A stretch of 64,000 nucleotides of DNA from Amia ocellicauda (GCF_036373705.1 NW_027102721.1:1-64000), one strand, 5' to 3'; positions 50,043-62,896 are shown, numbered from the stretch's first letter. Notes: generated by a model not told the origin, from the letters alone. Made by a program: numbers and translations.

Positions 50043-51953
50043 TGGAGAATGCGGGCATCGATCCCGCTGCCTCTCGCATGCTGTAGCGTAAGGTACACTT
50101 ATACATTTCAATTAAAGAAGTGAATTTATAGTATCACCTTATCACGAATCCTGGAATCTTGTAGAACTCAATTTCTGTAATAATTGGACGAAGACACCAA
50201 TTCCAAAGATATAAATTGTCAAATGTATTCAAAACAAAGACTAAATGTAGCACTACACTAATTATACAAAAGGGAAAAACTAATTACAATTCAACTCTAG
50301 ATCAACAAATCGAAGACAAATCACTTCCGTGACCAAATCAAAGACCATGGGATCACATATGATAACACAAATCGTTAAACTAAAAAGGTTATAAACACAT
50401 TGACTACAATACCGGTTAGTAAGACGAAGGTGAGTCTCTCGTTAGTATTATTAGTCAGACATTAAATAACTACGCAGGTTAGTATTTATGTCAGGTAACT
50501 TCTCGTTATATATATATATATCAGTCTCATTCACGTTTAGGTGCCGAGAAAGATCCTATCATTACTTGTTACCACAATTTCCCTTAACTGATTATTATTC
50601 AATGATTAAGGATAGGCAGGGCCACCAATAATCTAATGTCTATTAACTTGTGTCAATTTCAGACTAAACAGTTAAACAGGAATGAGAAGATATTTCTCGG
50701 CGTTGACAGATTTTATTTCTAAAATTATCAACAAAACAGTTTAATGCAACACACATTTATATTTAAGAAAACTAAATGATATTACACATTCTAGAGTTAT
50801 GAATCACAGATTAACATTTCTAATTGATTTCTCAAATGTCATGAATCATGAACTCCAAACTGTTAAACTTATCTGAACTTCGTCGCAGAGAGGCCTCTCT
50901 GGCTTCGGGCTCAGATAACAGCACACGGCACGAGGTCCGTGTGGTTTGGAACAAAGGCAGTCCGGTTCGGCTTTGTCCAAGAACTTCCACTCAGTCGATA
51001 CACCTAGAAGTTGGGGTTTCGCGAAAGTAGAGTCGTTTCCAAACAGATTTTCCACTGGTTTGAAGGCTCCAAGGTTGTGCACAAAATCTTCTTGGCAAGC
51101 AGGGTCTCTCACCGTACTTATTTGAAGACAAAGTCTTTGGGGAAAGCAGGGCCGTGTTTGTTCCAAGGGTCAAGTTTCTTAAGACTCAAATAGCTATTTA
51201 AATGACTGACACTTTCGTATACAGTCGACTTAGTCAATTGTCCAGCTGTAAAACTCCACTGATCAGGTGGGCACAGGCGGGCAGCGCAGTCTGTAAAGTT
51301 CTTTATTTAATAAAGTCCTTTAAAAGAATTCTTCGTACGGCTCAATCTCCTTCTCCCAGTTTAACTCTTCTGTTGCCGGCAAAGACTTAGTTGGTTTCTG
51401 GTTCCGGTTCTGGCAACAGAGCTACAGGTTGAGCTGTGGCAGCGAGTTACTGGTTCAGGTGAGAGAGAGCGAGAAAGACTGTCCGCTGTTCCTTATAGTC
51501 TGTCAGATCAAGAGGTGATTGGTTCTTGAGTTTTTGAGATTGGATTTCGGTTTCAGCCCCCAGTGTCCTATTGGAGGGGGGCTTGATTTATGACTGATGT
51601 CAATCCATGCCATCTTTTGGAAATGCCGGTTGGCCTGGGTTCGTAGCTCTATGTCGGGATTTCGGCTCTCGTCCACTTCAAAGAGTTTTTATCACCTACA
51701 GGCCCCTTTCTCCAGACATCTCATAGCAGAATTCCAAACTATTTGGCCTCTTCTTGGTGCCATCCTCCCCAAAACTGTCACTTTGATGCAAACCACTTCC
51801 AAGCTGATGAGCTAAGGGAATCTGATAACTTTGGGGGGGAGAGGTTTTCTTTAGATCAGTGCTTCAGCTCAGAGCCCAAATGCTCTTATCCAAATACACC
51901 CAACATAACGCTACAATGCTAAGCGAGCACTCTACCACGTGAGCTGATCCTCA
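50043..51953 (-). pseudogene. Split tRNA-Ala(AGC) pseudogene, unit V1
   Basis: The 5' half is 51953-51916 and the 3' half 50081-50043; the 5' half carries the U2-type changes (GAGCACTC, GCTGATCC). Confidence 0.84.
50082..51915 (-). mobile_element. LTR-like insertion (probable solo LTR), unit V1
   Basis: 1,834 bp with TG...CA ends and ATGC flanks; closest to the U2 copy. Confidence 0.7.
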
Positions 51954-52276
51954 GGGCTCTCGGTGAGGCCGACCCCCACTTCTTCAGTCTTTAAGTGGCA
52001 CGTCGCGAGTAAGTCCTTTCCTGCGCTTCAGGCAAGCTTGCAGCCAACTGCGGACGACTTTCCTTCCTCGGTGGCAGCCATCGTGCCGCAATAGAAAAGG
52101 ATTGTCATGAGCAAAACTTTCAAAGTGACCGAAAAGATCACGGCCCGTCGTGTGATGTGATGTACATGAGCTCCAGAAACGTTCATGGACATATGTATAT
52201 AAGTAAGGATTTAATCACAGATAGAGAGAGAGAAAATGCACCACACAGGTCCTAGGGGAAGAGCATCAGATCCACC

Positions 52277-52348
52277 TTCCCTGGCCGGGAATCGAACCCG
52301 GGCCGCGGCGGTGAGAGCGCCGAATCCTGACCACTAGACCACCAGGGA
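52277..52348 (-). tRNA. tRNA-Glu(CTC), unit V2, type II
   Basis: C66 gives a fully paired acceptor as in U3; the rest is as in U1. Confidence 0.91.
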
Positions 52349-52482
52349 CGGCTCCGGAAGTGACCCGCCACACGCAGCACTCTGGGCGCAACTTGGCTCA
52401 ATCTGGACTTGGCCGTGCGACAGATGAGACGTGTGCGTAGAGCAGAAACCTTCGTCACGGGCAAGAGGAGGGCAGCGGGCTT

Positions 52483-52554
52483 GGTCCCATGGAGTAATGG
52501 TTAGCACTCTGGACTCTGAATCCAGCGATCCGAGTTCAAGTCTCGATGGGACCT
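52483..52554 (+). tRNA. tRNA-Gln(CTG), unit V2, type II
   Basis: Same as U3: perfect acceptor, one T-stem mismatch (CTCGA). Confidence 0.87.
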
Positions 52555-52710
52555 GGGGCCCTTGGCAGGGGCAGCGGCGGTGAAGCGGTGGTCTCCCTGC
52601 GTGAGGGCCTGTGTCTGCGAATAAGGCCTGTTTATGTTCCCTCTTGGGAGGCTTGGAGACGAATTGGCGAAAACTCCGGGTCGGCCTGGTGCGTTCATCT
52701 TCCTGGTGGT

Positions 52711-53364
52711 GACCGCGTGGCTTAACGGAGAAGAAGGTGCCTGTGTTGACAGATTACAGATAGATTATTTCCCTTCTTGGAAATCATCGGTAAAGCGAAA
52801 AGGAACTTTGTAAACCAGCTAGCTTGGAAGCAACCACGTCAGGGCATTCTTTCAGTGAGACCTCGGTTTTTTACAAGCACGAGTGAAGCTTTAAAAGAAA
52901 ATGACATAGAATGTTTGCGGCCGTTCATCCAATCAAAAGGTGCAAGCCCGAGTCCGATTGCGGTCTGTCTTCCCTGGGGGCGGGGGGGATTGTGTTTTGT
53001 GAGATCCGGGGGAGAGGTGAGGTGGCTTTCTTTGGTGTATGCCAGAGGTCCGGTGAGAGGTTGTCTTTTACAACTGTCCCTCAGTCAATACCAAAAACAG
53101 TCCCTGCCAATCTGGGAAAGCCATTCAGTCCACAAACAGAGTTTTGACAAACATCCTGCGGGCTTTTTCTCCACCGTTTGATCCTTTTATCGTTGACAGG
53201 AATTTCTACAGGGTACGTCCCGAACAGGTGCCTCAATGGCTGTTTGCTAGCTCGATAAATCTAACTTGCTCGGTCTGCATACTATCTTTAATCTAAAACA
53301 TCATACAGTCTCTTCGGTCTGATTTCGGATCGGAAGAATGAGGGTTGGAGTGCCTTTGCGGTCG
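52711..53364 (+). pseudogene. Split tRNA-Arg(TCG) pseudogene, unit V2
   Basis: Carries the extra GGAAGAATGAGGG change otherwise seen only in U5. Confidence 0.8.
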
Positions 53365-53568
53365 TTCCTGGGGTTACGACGTCGAAGCGGCATCTCGGTC
53401 GTTTTTCCGGAACTTCGGAAGGGCCAGCCGGCGTGCTAATGCTGCAGCCGTCGCCGGCGCGTTGTGTCTGATATCCTTACGGCAAACAGGCAATGCCTTG
53501 CGCCTGTGTCTGCGGCAAGAAAAGTGAGCGACTCTCCCCCGAAACCGGGGCACGAGCGCCTGAGGCCT

Positions 53569-55475
53569 TGGAGAATGCGGGCATCGATCCCGCTGCCTCT
53601 CGCATGCTGTAGCGTAAGGTACACTTATACATTTCAATTAAAGAAGTGAATTTAAAGTATCATCTTATCACGAATCCTGGAATCTTGTAGAACTCAATTT
53701 CTGTAATAATTGGACGCAGACACCAATTCCAAAGATATAAATTGTCAAATGTATTCAAAACAAAAACTAAATGTAGCACTACACTAATTATACAAAAGGG
53801 AAAAACTAATTACAATTCAACTCTAGATCAACAAATCGAAGACAAATCACTTCCGTGACCAAATCAAAGACCATGGGATCACATATGATAACACAAATCG
53901 TTAAACAAAAAAGGTTATAAACACATTGACTACAATACCGGTTAGTAAGACGAAGGTGAGTCTCTCGTTAGTATTATTAGTCAGACATTAAATAACTACG
54001 CAGGTTAGTATTTATGTCAGGTAACTTCTCGTTATATATATATCAGTCTCATTCACGTTTAGGTGCCGAGAAAGATCCTATCATTACTTGTTACCACAAT
54101 TTCCCTTAACTGATTATTATTCAATGATTAAGGATAGGCAAGGCCACCAATAATCTAATGTCTATTAACTTGTGTCAATTTCAGACTAAACAGTTAAACA
54201 GGAATGAGAAGATATTTCTCGGCGTTGACAGATTTTATTTCTAAAATTATCAACAAAACAGTTTAATACAACACACATTTATATTTAAGAAAACTAAATG
54301 ATATTACACATTCTAGAGTTATGAATCACAGATTAACATTTCTAATTGATTTCTCAAATGTCATGAATCATGAACTCCTAACTGTTAAACTTATCTGAAC
54401 TTCGTCGCAGAGAGGCCTCTCTGGCTTCGGGCTCAGATAACAGCACACGGCACGAGGTCCGTGTGGTTTGGAACAAAGGCAGTCTGGTTCGGCTTTGTCA
54501 AAGAACTTCCACTCAGTCGATACACCTGGAAGTTGGGGTTTCGCGAAAGTAGAGTCGTTTCCAAACAGATTTTCCACTGGTTTGAAGGCTCCAAGGTTGT
54601 GCACAAAATCTTCTTGGCAAGCAGGGTCTCTCACCGTACTTATTTGAAGACAAAGTCTTTGGGGAAAGCAGGGCCGTGTTTGTTCCAAGGGTCAAGTTTC
54701 TTAAGACTCAAATAGCTATTTAAATGACTGACACTTTCGTATACAGTCGACTTAGTCAATTGTCCAGCTGTAAAACTCCACTGATCAGGTGGGCACAGGC
54801 GGGCAGCGCAGTCTGTAAAGTTCTTTATTTAATAAAGTCCTTTAAAAGAATTCTTCGTACGGCTCAATCTCCTTCTCCCAGTTTAACTCTTCTGTTGCCG
54901 GCAAAGACTTAGTTGGTTTCTGGTTCCGGTTCTGGCAACAGAGCTACAGGTTGAGCTGTGGCAGCGAGTTACTGGTTCAGGTGAGAGAGAGCGAGAAAGA
55001 CTGTCCGCTGTTCCTTATAGTCTGTCAGATCAAGAGGTGATTGGTTCTTGAGTTTTTGAGATTGGATTTCGGTTTCAGCCCCCAGTGTCCTATTGGAGGG
55101 GGGCTTGATTTATGACTGATGTCAATCCATGCCATCTTTTGGAAATGCCGGTTGGCCTGGGTTCGTAGCTCTATGTCGGGATTTCGGCTCTCGTCCACTT
55201 CAAAGAGTTTTTATCACCTACAGGCCCCTTTCTCCAGACATCTCATAGCAGAATTCCAAACTATTTGGCCTCTTCTTGGTGCCATGCTCCCCAAAACTGT
55301 CACTTTGATGCAAACCAGTTCCAAGCGGATGAGCTAAGGGAATCTGATAACTTTGGGGGGGAGAGGTTTTCTTTAGATCAGTGCTTCAGCTCAGAGCCCA
55401 AATGCTCTTATCCAAATACACCCAACATAACGCTACAATGCTAAGCGAGCACTCTACCACGTGAGCTGATCCTCA
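53569..55475 (-). pseudogene. Split tRNA-Ala(AGC) pseudogene, unit V2
   Basis: The 5' half is 55475-55438 (GAGCACTC form) and the 3' half 53607-53569. Confidence 0.83.
53608..55437 (-). mobile_element. LTR-like insertion (probable solo LTR), unit V2
   Basis: 1,830 bp, same ends and flanks. Confidence 0.7.
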
Positions 55476-55797
55476 GGGCTCTCGGTGAGGCCGACCCCCA
55501 CTTCTTCAGTCTTTAAGTGGCACGTCGCGAGTAAGTCTTTCCTGCGCTTCAGGCAAGCTTGCAGCCAACTGCGGACGACTTTCCTTCCTCGGTGGCAGCC
55601 ATCGTGCCGCAATAGAAAAGGATTGTCATGAGCAAAACTTTCAAAGTGACCGAAAAGATCACGGCCCGTCGTGTGATGTGATTTACATGAGCTCCAGAAA
55701 CGTTCATGGACATATGTATATAAGTAAGGATTTAATCACAGATAGAGAGAGAGAAAATGCACCACACAGGTCCTATGGGAAGAGCAACAGATCCACC

Positions 55798-55869
55798 TTC
55801 CCTGGCCGGGAATCGAACCCGGGCCGCGGCGGTGAGAGCGCCGAATCCTGACCACTAGACCACCAGGGA
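55798..55869 (-). tRNA. tRNA-Glu(CTC), unit V3, type II
   Basis: C66 and full acceptor pairing, other arms as in U1. Confidence 0.91.
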
Positions 55870-56003
55870 CAGCTCCGGAAGTGACCCGCCACACGCAGCA
55901 CTCTGGGCGCAACTTGGCTCAATATGGACTTGGCCGTGCAACAGATGAGACGTGTGCGTAGAGCAGAAACCTTCGTCACGGGCAAGAGGAGGGCAGCGGG
56001 CTT

Positions 56004-56075
56004 GGTCCCATGGAGTAATGGTTAGCACTCTGGACTCTGAATCCAGCGATCCGAGTTCAAGTCTCGGTGGGACCT
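56004..56075 (+). tRNA. tRNA-Gln(CTG), unit V3, type II
   Basis: It combines the perfectly paired type II acceptor (GGTCCCA/TGGGACC) with an intact T-stem (CTCGG), so it has the best-paired Gln cloverleaf of the window. Confidence 0.92.
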
Positions 56076-56231
56076 GGGGCCCTTGGCAGGGGCAGCGGCG
56101 GTGAAGCGGTGGTCTCCCTGCGTGAGGGCCTGTGTCTGCGAATAAGGCCTATTTATGTTCCCTCTTGGGAGGCTTGGAGACGAATTGGCGAGAACTCCGG
56201 GTCGGCCTGGTGCGTTCATCTTCCTGGTGGT

Positions 56232-56885
56232 GACCGCGTGGCTTAACGTAGAAGAAGGTGCCTGTGTTGACAGATTACAGATAGATTATTTCCCTTCTTG
56301 GAAATCATCGTTAAAGCGAAAAGGAACTTTGTAAACCAGCTAGCTTGGAAGCAACCACGTCAGGGCATTCTTTCAGTGAGACCTCGGTTTTTTACAAGCA
56401 CGAGTGAAGCTTTAAAAGAAAATGACATAGAATGTTTGCGGCCGTTCATCCAATCAAAAGGTGCAAGCCCGAGTCCGATTGCGGTCTGTCTTCCCTGGGG
56501 GCGGGGGGGATTGTGTTTTGTGAGATCCGGGGGAGAGGTGAGGTGGCTTTCTTTGGTGTATGCCAGAGGTCCGGTGAGAGGTTGTCTTTTACAACTGTCC
56601 CTCAGTCAATACCAAAAACAGTCCCTGCCAATCTGGGAAAGCCATTCAGTCCACAAACAGAGTTTTGACAAACATCCTGCGGGCTTTTTCTCCACCGTTT
56701 GATCCTTTTATCGTTGACAGGAATTTCTACAGGGTACGTCCCGAACAGGTGCCTCAATGGATGTTTGCTAGCTCGATAAATCTAACTTGCTCGGTCTGCA
56801 TACTATCTTTAATCTAAAACATCATACAGTCTCTTCGGTCTGACTTCGGATCGGAAGATTGAGGGTTGGAGTGCCTTTGCGGTCG
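56232..56885 (+). pseudogene. Split tRNA-Arg(TCG) pseudogene, unit V3
   Basis: Two pieces as in U2. Confidence 0.8.
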
Positions 56886-57089
56886 TTCCTGGGGTTACGA
56901 CGTCGAAGCGGCATCTCGGTCGTTTTTGGGGAACTTCGGAAGGGCCAGCCGGCGTGCTAATGCTGCAGCCGTCGCCGGCGCGTTGTGTCTGATAACCTTA
57001 CGGCAAACAGGCAATGCCTTGCGCCTGTGTCTGCGGCAAGAAAAGTGAGCGACTCTCCCCCGAAACCGGGGCACGAGCGCCTGAGGCCT

Positions 57090-58984
57090 TGGAGAATGCG
57101 GGCATCGATCCCGCCGCCTCTCGCATGCTGTAGCGTAAGGTACATTTATACATTTCAATTAAAGAAGTGAATTTATAGTATCACCTTATCACGAATCCTG
57201 GAATCTTGTAGAACTCAATTTCTGTAATAATTGGACGCAGACACCAATTCCAAAGATATAAATTGTCAAATGTATTCAAAACAAAGACTAAATGTAGCAC
57301 TACACTTATTATACAAAAGGGAAAAACTAATTACAATTCAACTCTAGATCAACAAATCGAAGACAAATCACTTCCGTGACCAAATCAAAGACCATGGGAT
57401 CACATATGATAACACAAATCGTTAAACAAAAAAGGTTATAAACACATTGACTACAATACCGGTTAGTAAGACGAAGGTGAGTCTCTCGTTAGTATTATTA
57501 GTCAGACATTAAATAACTACGCAGGTTAGTATTTATGTCAGGTAACTTCTCGTTATATATATATCAGTCTCATTCACGTTTTGGTGCCGAGAAAGATCCT
57601 ATCATTACTTGTTACCACAATTTCCCTTAACTGATTATTATTCAATGATTAAGGATAGGCAGGGCCACCAATAATCTTATGTCTATTAACTTGTGTCAAT
57701 TTCAGACTAAACAGTTAAACAGGAATGAGAAGATATTTCTCGGCGTTGACAGATTTTATTTCTAAAATTATCAACAAAACAGTTTAATGCAACACACATT
57801 TATATTTAAGAAAACTAAATTTTATTACACATTCTAGAGTTATGAATCACAGATTAACATTTCTAATTGATTTCTCAAATGTCATGAATCATGAACTCCA
57901 AACTGTTAAACTTATCTGAACTTCGTCGCAGAGAGGCCTCTCTGGCTTCGGGCTCAGATAACAGCACACGGCACGAGGTCCGTGTGGTTTGGAACAAAGG
58001 CAGTCCGGTTCGGCTTTGTCCAAGAACTTCCACTCAGTCGATACACCTGGAAGTTGGGGTTTCGCGAAAGTAGAGTCGTTTCCAAACAGATTTTCCACTG
58101 GTTTGAAGGCTCCAAGGTTGTGCACAAAATCTTCTTGGCAAGCAGGGTCTCTCACCGTACTTATTTGAAGACAAAGTCTTTGAGGAAAGCAGGGCCGTGT
58201 TTGTTCCAAGGGTCAAGTTTCTTAAGACTCAAATAGCTATTTAAATGACTGACACTTTCGTATACAGTCGACTTAGTCAATTGTCCAGCTGTTAAACTCC
58301 ACTGATCAGGTGGGCACAGGCGGGCAGCGCAGTCTGTAAAGTTCTTTATTTAATAAAGTCCTTTAAAAGAATTCTTCGTACGGCTCAATCTCCTTCTCCC
58401 AGTTTAACTCTTCTGTTGCCGGCAAAGACTTAGTTGGTTTCTGGTTCCGGTTCTGGCAACAGAGCTACAGGTTGAGCTGTGGCAGCGAGTTACTGGTTCA
58501 GGTGAGAGAGAGCGAGAAACACTGTCCGCTGTTCCTTATAGTCTGTCAGATCAAGAGGTGATTGGTTCTTGAGTTTTTGAGATTGGATTTCGGTTTCAGC
58601 CCCCAGTGTCCTATTGATTTATGACTGATGTCAATCCATGCCATCTTTTGGAAATGCCGGTTGGCCTGGGTTCGTAGCTCTATGTCGGGATTTCGGCTCT
58701 CGTCCACTTCAAAGAGTTTTTATCACCTACAGGCCCCTTTCTCCAGACATCTCATAGCAGAATTCCAAACTATTTGGCCTCTTCTTGGTGCCATCCTCCC
58801 CAAAACTGTCACTTTGATGCAAACCAGTTCCAAGCTGATGAGCTAAGGGAATCTGATAACTTTGGGGGGGAGAGGTTTTCTTTAGATCAGTGCTTCAGCT
58901 CAGATCCCAAATGCTCTTATCCAAATACACCCAACATAACGCTACAATGCTAAGCGAGCGCTCTACCACGTGAGCTAATCCTCA
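57090..58984 (-). pseudogene. Split tRNA-Ala(AGC) pseudogene, unit V3
   Basis: The 5' half is 58984-58947 and the 3' half 57128-57090, the latter with one extra variable-loop change (GAGGCGGCGGG). Confidence 0.82.
57129..58946 (-). mobile_element. LTR-like insertion (probable solo LTR), unit V3
   Basis: 1,818 bp, same ends and flanks. Confidence 0.7.
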
Positions 58985-59307
58985 GGGCTCTCGGTGAGGC
59001 CGACCCCCACTTCTTCAGTCTTTAAGTGGCACGTCGCGAGTAAGTCCTTTCCTGCGCTTCAGGCAAGCTTGCAGCCAACTGCGGACGACTTTCCTTCCTC
59101 GGTGGCAGCCATCGTGCCGCAATAGAAAAGGATTGTCATGAGCAAAACTTTCAAAGTGACCGAAAAGATCACGGCCCGTCGTGTGATGTGATTTACATGA
59201 GCACCAGAAACGTTCATGGACATATGTATATGAGTAAGGATTTAATCACAGATAGAGAGAGAGAAAATGCACCACACAGGTCCTAGGGGAAGAGCAACAG
59301 ATCCACT

Positions 59308-59379
59308 TTCCCTGACCGGGAATCGAACCCGGGCCGCGGCGGTGAGAGCGCCGAATCCTGACCACTAGACCACCAGGGA
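59308..59379 (-). tRNA. tRNA-Glu(CTC), unit V4
   Basis: Identical to U1 in all arms. Confidence 0.92.
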
Positions 59380-59514
59380 CGGCTCCGGAAGTGACGCGCC
59401 ACACGCAGCACTCTGGGCGCAACTTGGCTCACTCTGGACTTGGCCGTGCGACAGAGCGAGACGTGTGCGTAGAGCAGAAACCTTCGTCACGGGCAAGAGG
59501 TGGGCAGCGGGCTT

Positions 59515-59586
59515 GGTTCCATGGTGTAATGGTTAGCACTCTGGACTCTGAATCCAGCGATCCGAGTTCAAGTCTCGGTGGGACCT
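59515..59586 (+). tRNA. tRNA-Gln(CTG), unit V4
   Basis: Identical to U1. Confidence 0.92.
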
Positions 59587-59742
59587 GGGGCCCTTGGCAG
59601 GGGCAGCGGCGGTGAAGCGGTGGACTCCCTGCGTGAGGGCCTGTGTCTGCGAATAAGGCCTGTTTATGTTCCCTCTTGGGAGGCTTGGAGACGAATTGGC
59701 GAAAACTCCGGGTCGGCCTGGTGCGTTCATCTTCCTGGTGGT

Positions 59743-60389
59743 GACCGCGTGGCTTAACGGAGAAGAAGGTGCCTGTGTTGACAGATTACAGATAGATTAT
59801 TTCCCTTCTTGGAAATCATTGTTAAAGGAACTTTGTAAACCAGCTAGCTTGGAAGCAACCACGTCAGGGCATTCTTTCAGTGAGACCTCGGTTTTTTACA
59901 AGCACGAGTGAAGCTTTAAAAGAAAATGACATAGAATGTTTGCGGCCGTTCATCCAATCAAAAGGTGCAAGCCCGAGTCCGATTGCGGTCTGTCTTCCCT
60001 GGGGGCGGGGGGGATTGTGTTTTGTGAGATCCGGGGGAGAGGTGAGGTGGCTTTCTTTGGTGTATGCCAGAGGTCCGGTGAGAGGTTGTCTTTTACAACT
60101 GTCCCTCAGTCAATACCAAAAACAGTCCCTGCCAATCTGGGAAAGCCATTCAGTCCACAAACAGAGTTTTGACAAACATCCTGCGGGCTTTTTCTCCACC
60201 GTTTGATCCTTTTATCGTTGACAGGTATTTCTACAGGGTACGTCCCGAACAGGTGCCTCAATGGCTGTTTGCTAGCTCGATAAATCTAACTTGCTCGGTC
60301 TGCATACTATCTTTAATCTAAAACATCATACAGTCTCTTCGGTCTGACTTCGGATCGGAAGATTGAGGGTTGGAGTGCCATTGCGGTCG
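59743..60389 (+). pseudogene. Split tRNA-Arg(TCG) pseudogene, unit V4
   Basis: As in U2 with one further T-stem change (GTGCCATTGCGGTC); the insert is about 7 bp shorter (near 59826). Confidence 0.79.
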
Positions 60390-60593
60390 TTCCAGGGGTT
60401 ACGACGTCGAAGCGGCATCTCGGTCGTTTTTGGGGAACTTCGGAAGGGCCAGCCGGCGTGCTAATGCTGCAGCCGTCGCCGGCGCGTTGTGTCTGATAAC
60501 CTTACGGCAAACAGGCAATGCCTTGCGCCTGTGTCTGCGGCAAGAAAAGTGAGCGACTCTCCCCCGAAACCGGGGCACGAGCGCCTGAGGCCT

Positions 60594-62500
60594 TGGAGAA
60601 TGCGGGCATCGATCCCGCTGCCTCTCGCATGCTGTAGCGTAAGGTACACTTATACATTTCAATTAAAGAAGTGAATTTATAGTATCACCTTATCACGAAT
60701 CCTGGAATCTTGTAGAACTCAATTTCTGTAATAATTGGACGCAGACACCAATTCCAAAGATATAAATTGTCAAATGTATTCAAAACAAAGACTAAATGTA
60801 GCACTACACTAATTATACAAAAGGGAAAAACTAATTACAATTCAACTCTAGATCAACAAATCGAAGACAAATCACTTCCGTGACCAAATCAAAGACCATG
60901 GGATCACATATGATAACACAAATCGTTAAACAAAAAAGGTTATAAACACATTGACTACAATACCGGTTACTAAGACGAAGGTGAGTCTCTCGTTAGTATT
61001 ATTAGTCAGACATTAAATAACTACGCAGGTTAGTATTTATGTCAGGTAACTTATCGTTATATATATATCAGTCTCATTCACGTTTAGGTGCCGAGAAAGA
61101 TCCTATCATTACTTGTTACCACAATTTCCCTTAACTGATTATTATTCAATGATTAAGGATAGGCAGGGCCACCAATAATCTAATGTCTATTAACTTGTGT
61201 CAATTTCAGACTAAACAGTTAAACAGGAATGAGAAGATATTTCTCGGCGTTGACAGATTTTATTTCTAAAATGATCAACAAAACAGTTTAATGCAACACA
61301 CATTTATATTTAAGAAAACTAAATGATATTACACATTCTAGAGTTATGAATCACAGATTAACATTTCTAATTGATTTCTCAAATGTCATGAATCATGAAC
61401 TCCAAACTGTTAAACTTATCTGAACTTCGTCGCAGAGAGGCCTCTCTGGCTTCGGGCTCAGATAACAGCACACGGCACGAGGTCCGTGTGGTTTGGAACA
61501 AAGGCAGTCCGGTTCGGCTTTGTCCAAGAACTTCCACTCAGTCGATACACCTGGAAGTTGGGGTTTCGCGAAAGTAGAGTCGTTTCCAAACAGATTTTCC
61601 ACTGGTTTGAAGGCTCCAAGGTTGTGCACAAAATCTTCTTGGCAAGCAGGGTCTCTCACCGTACTTATTTGAAGACAAAGTCTTTGAGGAAAGCAGGGCC
61701 ATGTTTGTTCCAAGGGTCAAGTTTCTTAAGACTCAAATAGCTATTTAAATGACTGACACTTTCGTATACAGTCGACTTAGTCAATTGTCCAGCTGTAAAA
61801 CTCCACTGATCAGGTGGGCACAGGCGGGCAGCGCAGTCTGTAAAGTTCTTTATTTAATAAAGTCCTTTAAAAGAATTCTTCGTACGGCTCAATCTCCTTC
61901 TCCAAGTTTAACTCTTCTGTTGCCGGAAAAGACTTAGTTGGTTTCTGGTTCCGGTTCTGGCAACAGAGCTACAGGTTGAGCTGTGGCAGCGAGTTACTGG
62001 TTCAGGTGAGAGAGAGCGAGAAAGACTGCCCGCTGTTCCTTATAGTCTGTCAGATCAAGAGGTGATTGGTTCTTGAGTTTTTGAGATTGGATTTCGGTTT
62101 CAGCCCCCAGTGTCCTATTGGAGGGGGGCTTGATTTATGACTGATGTCAATCCATGCCATCTTTTGGAAATGCCGGTTGGCCTGGGTTCGTAGCTCTATG
62201 TCGGGATTTCAGCTCTCGTCCACTTCAATGAGTTTTTATCACCTACAGGCCCCTTTCTCCAGACATCTCATAGCAGAATTCCAAACTATTTGGCCTCTTC
62301 TTGGTGCCATCCTCCCCAAAACTGTCACTTTGATGCAAACCAGTTCCAAGCTGATGAGCTAAGGGAATCTGATAACTTTCGGGGGGAGAGGTTTTCTTTA
62401 GATCAGTGCTTCAGCTCAGAGCCCAGATACTCTTATCCAAATACACCCAACATAACGCTACAATGCTAAGCGAGCGCTCTACCACGTGAGCTAATCCTCA
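60594..62500 (-). pseudogene. Split tRNA-Ala(AGC) pseudogene, unit V4
   Basis: The 5' half is 62500-62463 and the 3' half 60632-60594. Confidence 0.83.
60633..62462 (-). mobile_element. LTR-like insertion (probable solo LTR), unit V4
   Basis: 1,830 bp, same ends and flanks. Confidence 0.7.
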
Positions 62501-62824
62501 GGGCTCTCGGTGAGGCCGACCCCCACTTCTTCAGTCTTTAAGTGGCACGTCGCGAGTAAGTCCTTTCCTGCGCTTCAGGCAAGCTTGCAGCCAACTGCGG
62601 ACGACTTTCCTTCATCGGTGGCAGCCATCGTGCCGCAATAGAAAAGGATTGTCATGAGCAAAACTTTCAAAGTGACCGAAAAGATGACTGCCCGTCGTGT
62701 GATGTGATTTACATGAGTTACCAGAAACGTTCATGGACATATGTATATAGGTAAGGATTTAATCACAGATAGAGAGAGAGAAAATGCACCATACAGGTCC
62801 TAGGGGAAGAGCAACAGATCCACC

Positions 62825-62896
62825 TTCCCTGACCGGGAATCGAACCTGGGCCGCGGCGGTGAGAGCGTCGAATCCTGACCACTAGACCACCAGGGA
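62825..62896 (-). tRNA. tRNA-Glu(CTC), unit V5, probably decayed
   Basis: There is one mismatch in the anticodon stem (CGACG against CGCCG) and one in the T-stem (CCAGG against CCCGG). The anticodon and A/B boxes are otherwise kept. It may be a pseudogene. Confidence 0.7.

Larger units (their letters stand above)
48719..52245. repeat. tRNA tandem unit V1
   Basis: 3,527 bp. The Glu/Gln part matches U1 (shared GGGCAGCCGGCTTGG before Gln), while the rest matches U2 (shared GACGAAGACACC, ACTAAAAAGG and the long (TA)n tract). The Arg-Ala spacer 49839-50042 and end spacer 51954-52276 have no gene. Confidence 0.93.
52246..55766. repeat. tRNA tandem unit V2
   Basis: 3,521 bp. The Glu/Gln part is type II as in U3; the Arg-Ala spacer shares TTTTTCCGGAAC with U5. 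End spacer 55476-55797 has no gene. Confidence 0.93.
55767..59276. repeat. tRNA tandem unit V3
   Basis: 3,510 bp. Type II Glu/Gln part. End spacer 58985-59307 has no gene. Confidence 0.93.
59277..62793. repeat. tRNA tandem unit V4
   Basis: 3,517 bp. Its last 300 bp are closest to the end of U5 (shared TTCATCGGTGG, ACTGCCCGTCG, GAGTTACCAG), but it runs straight into V5 without a Polinton. Confidence 0.93.
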
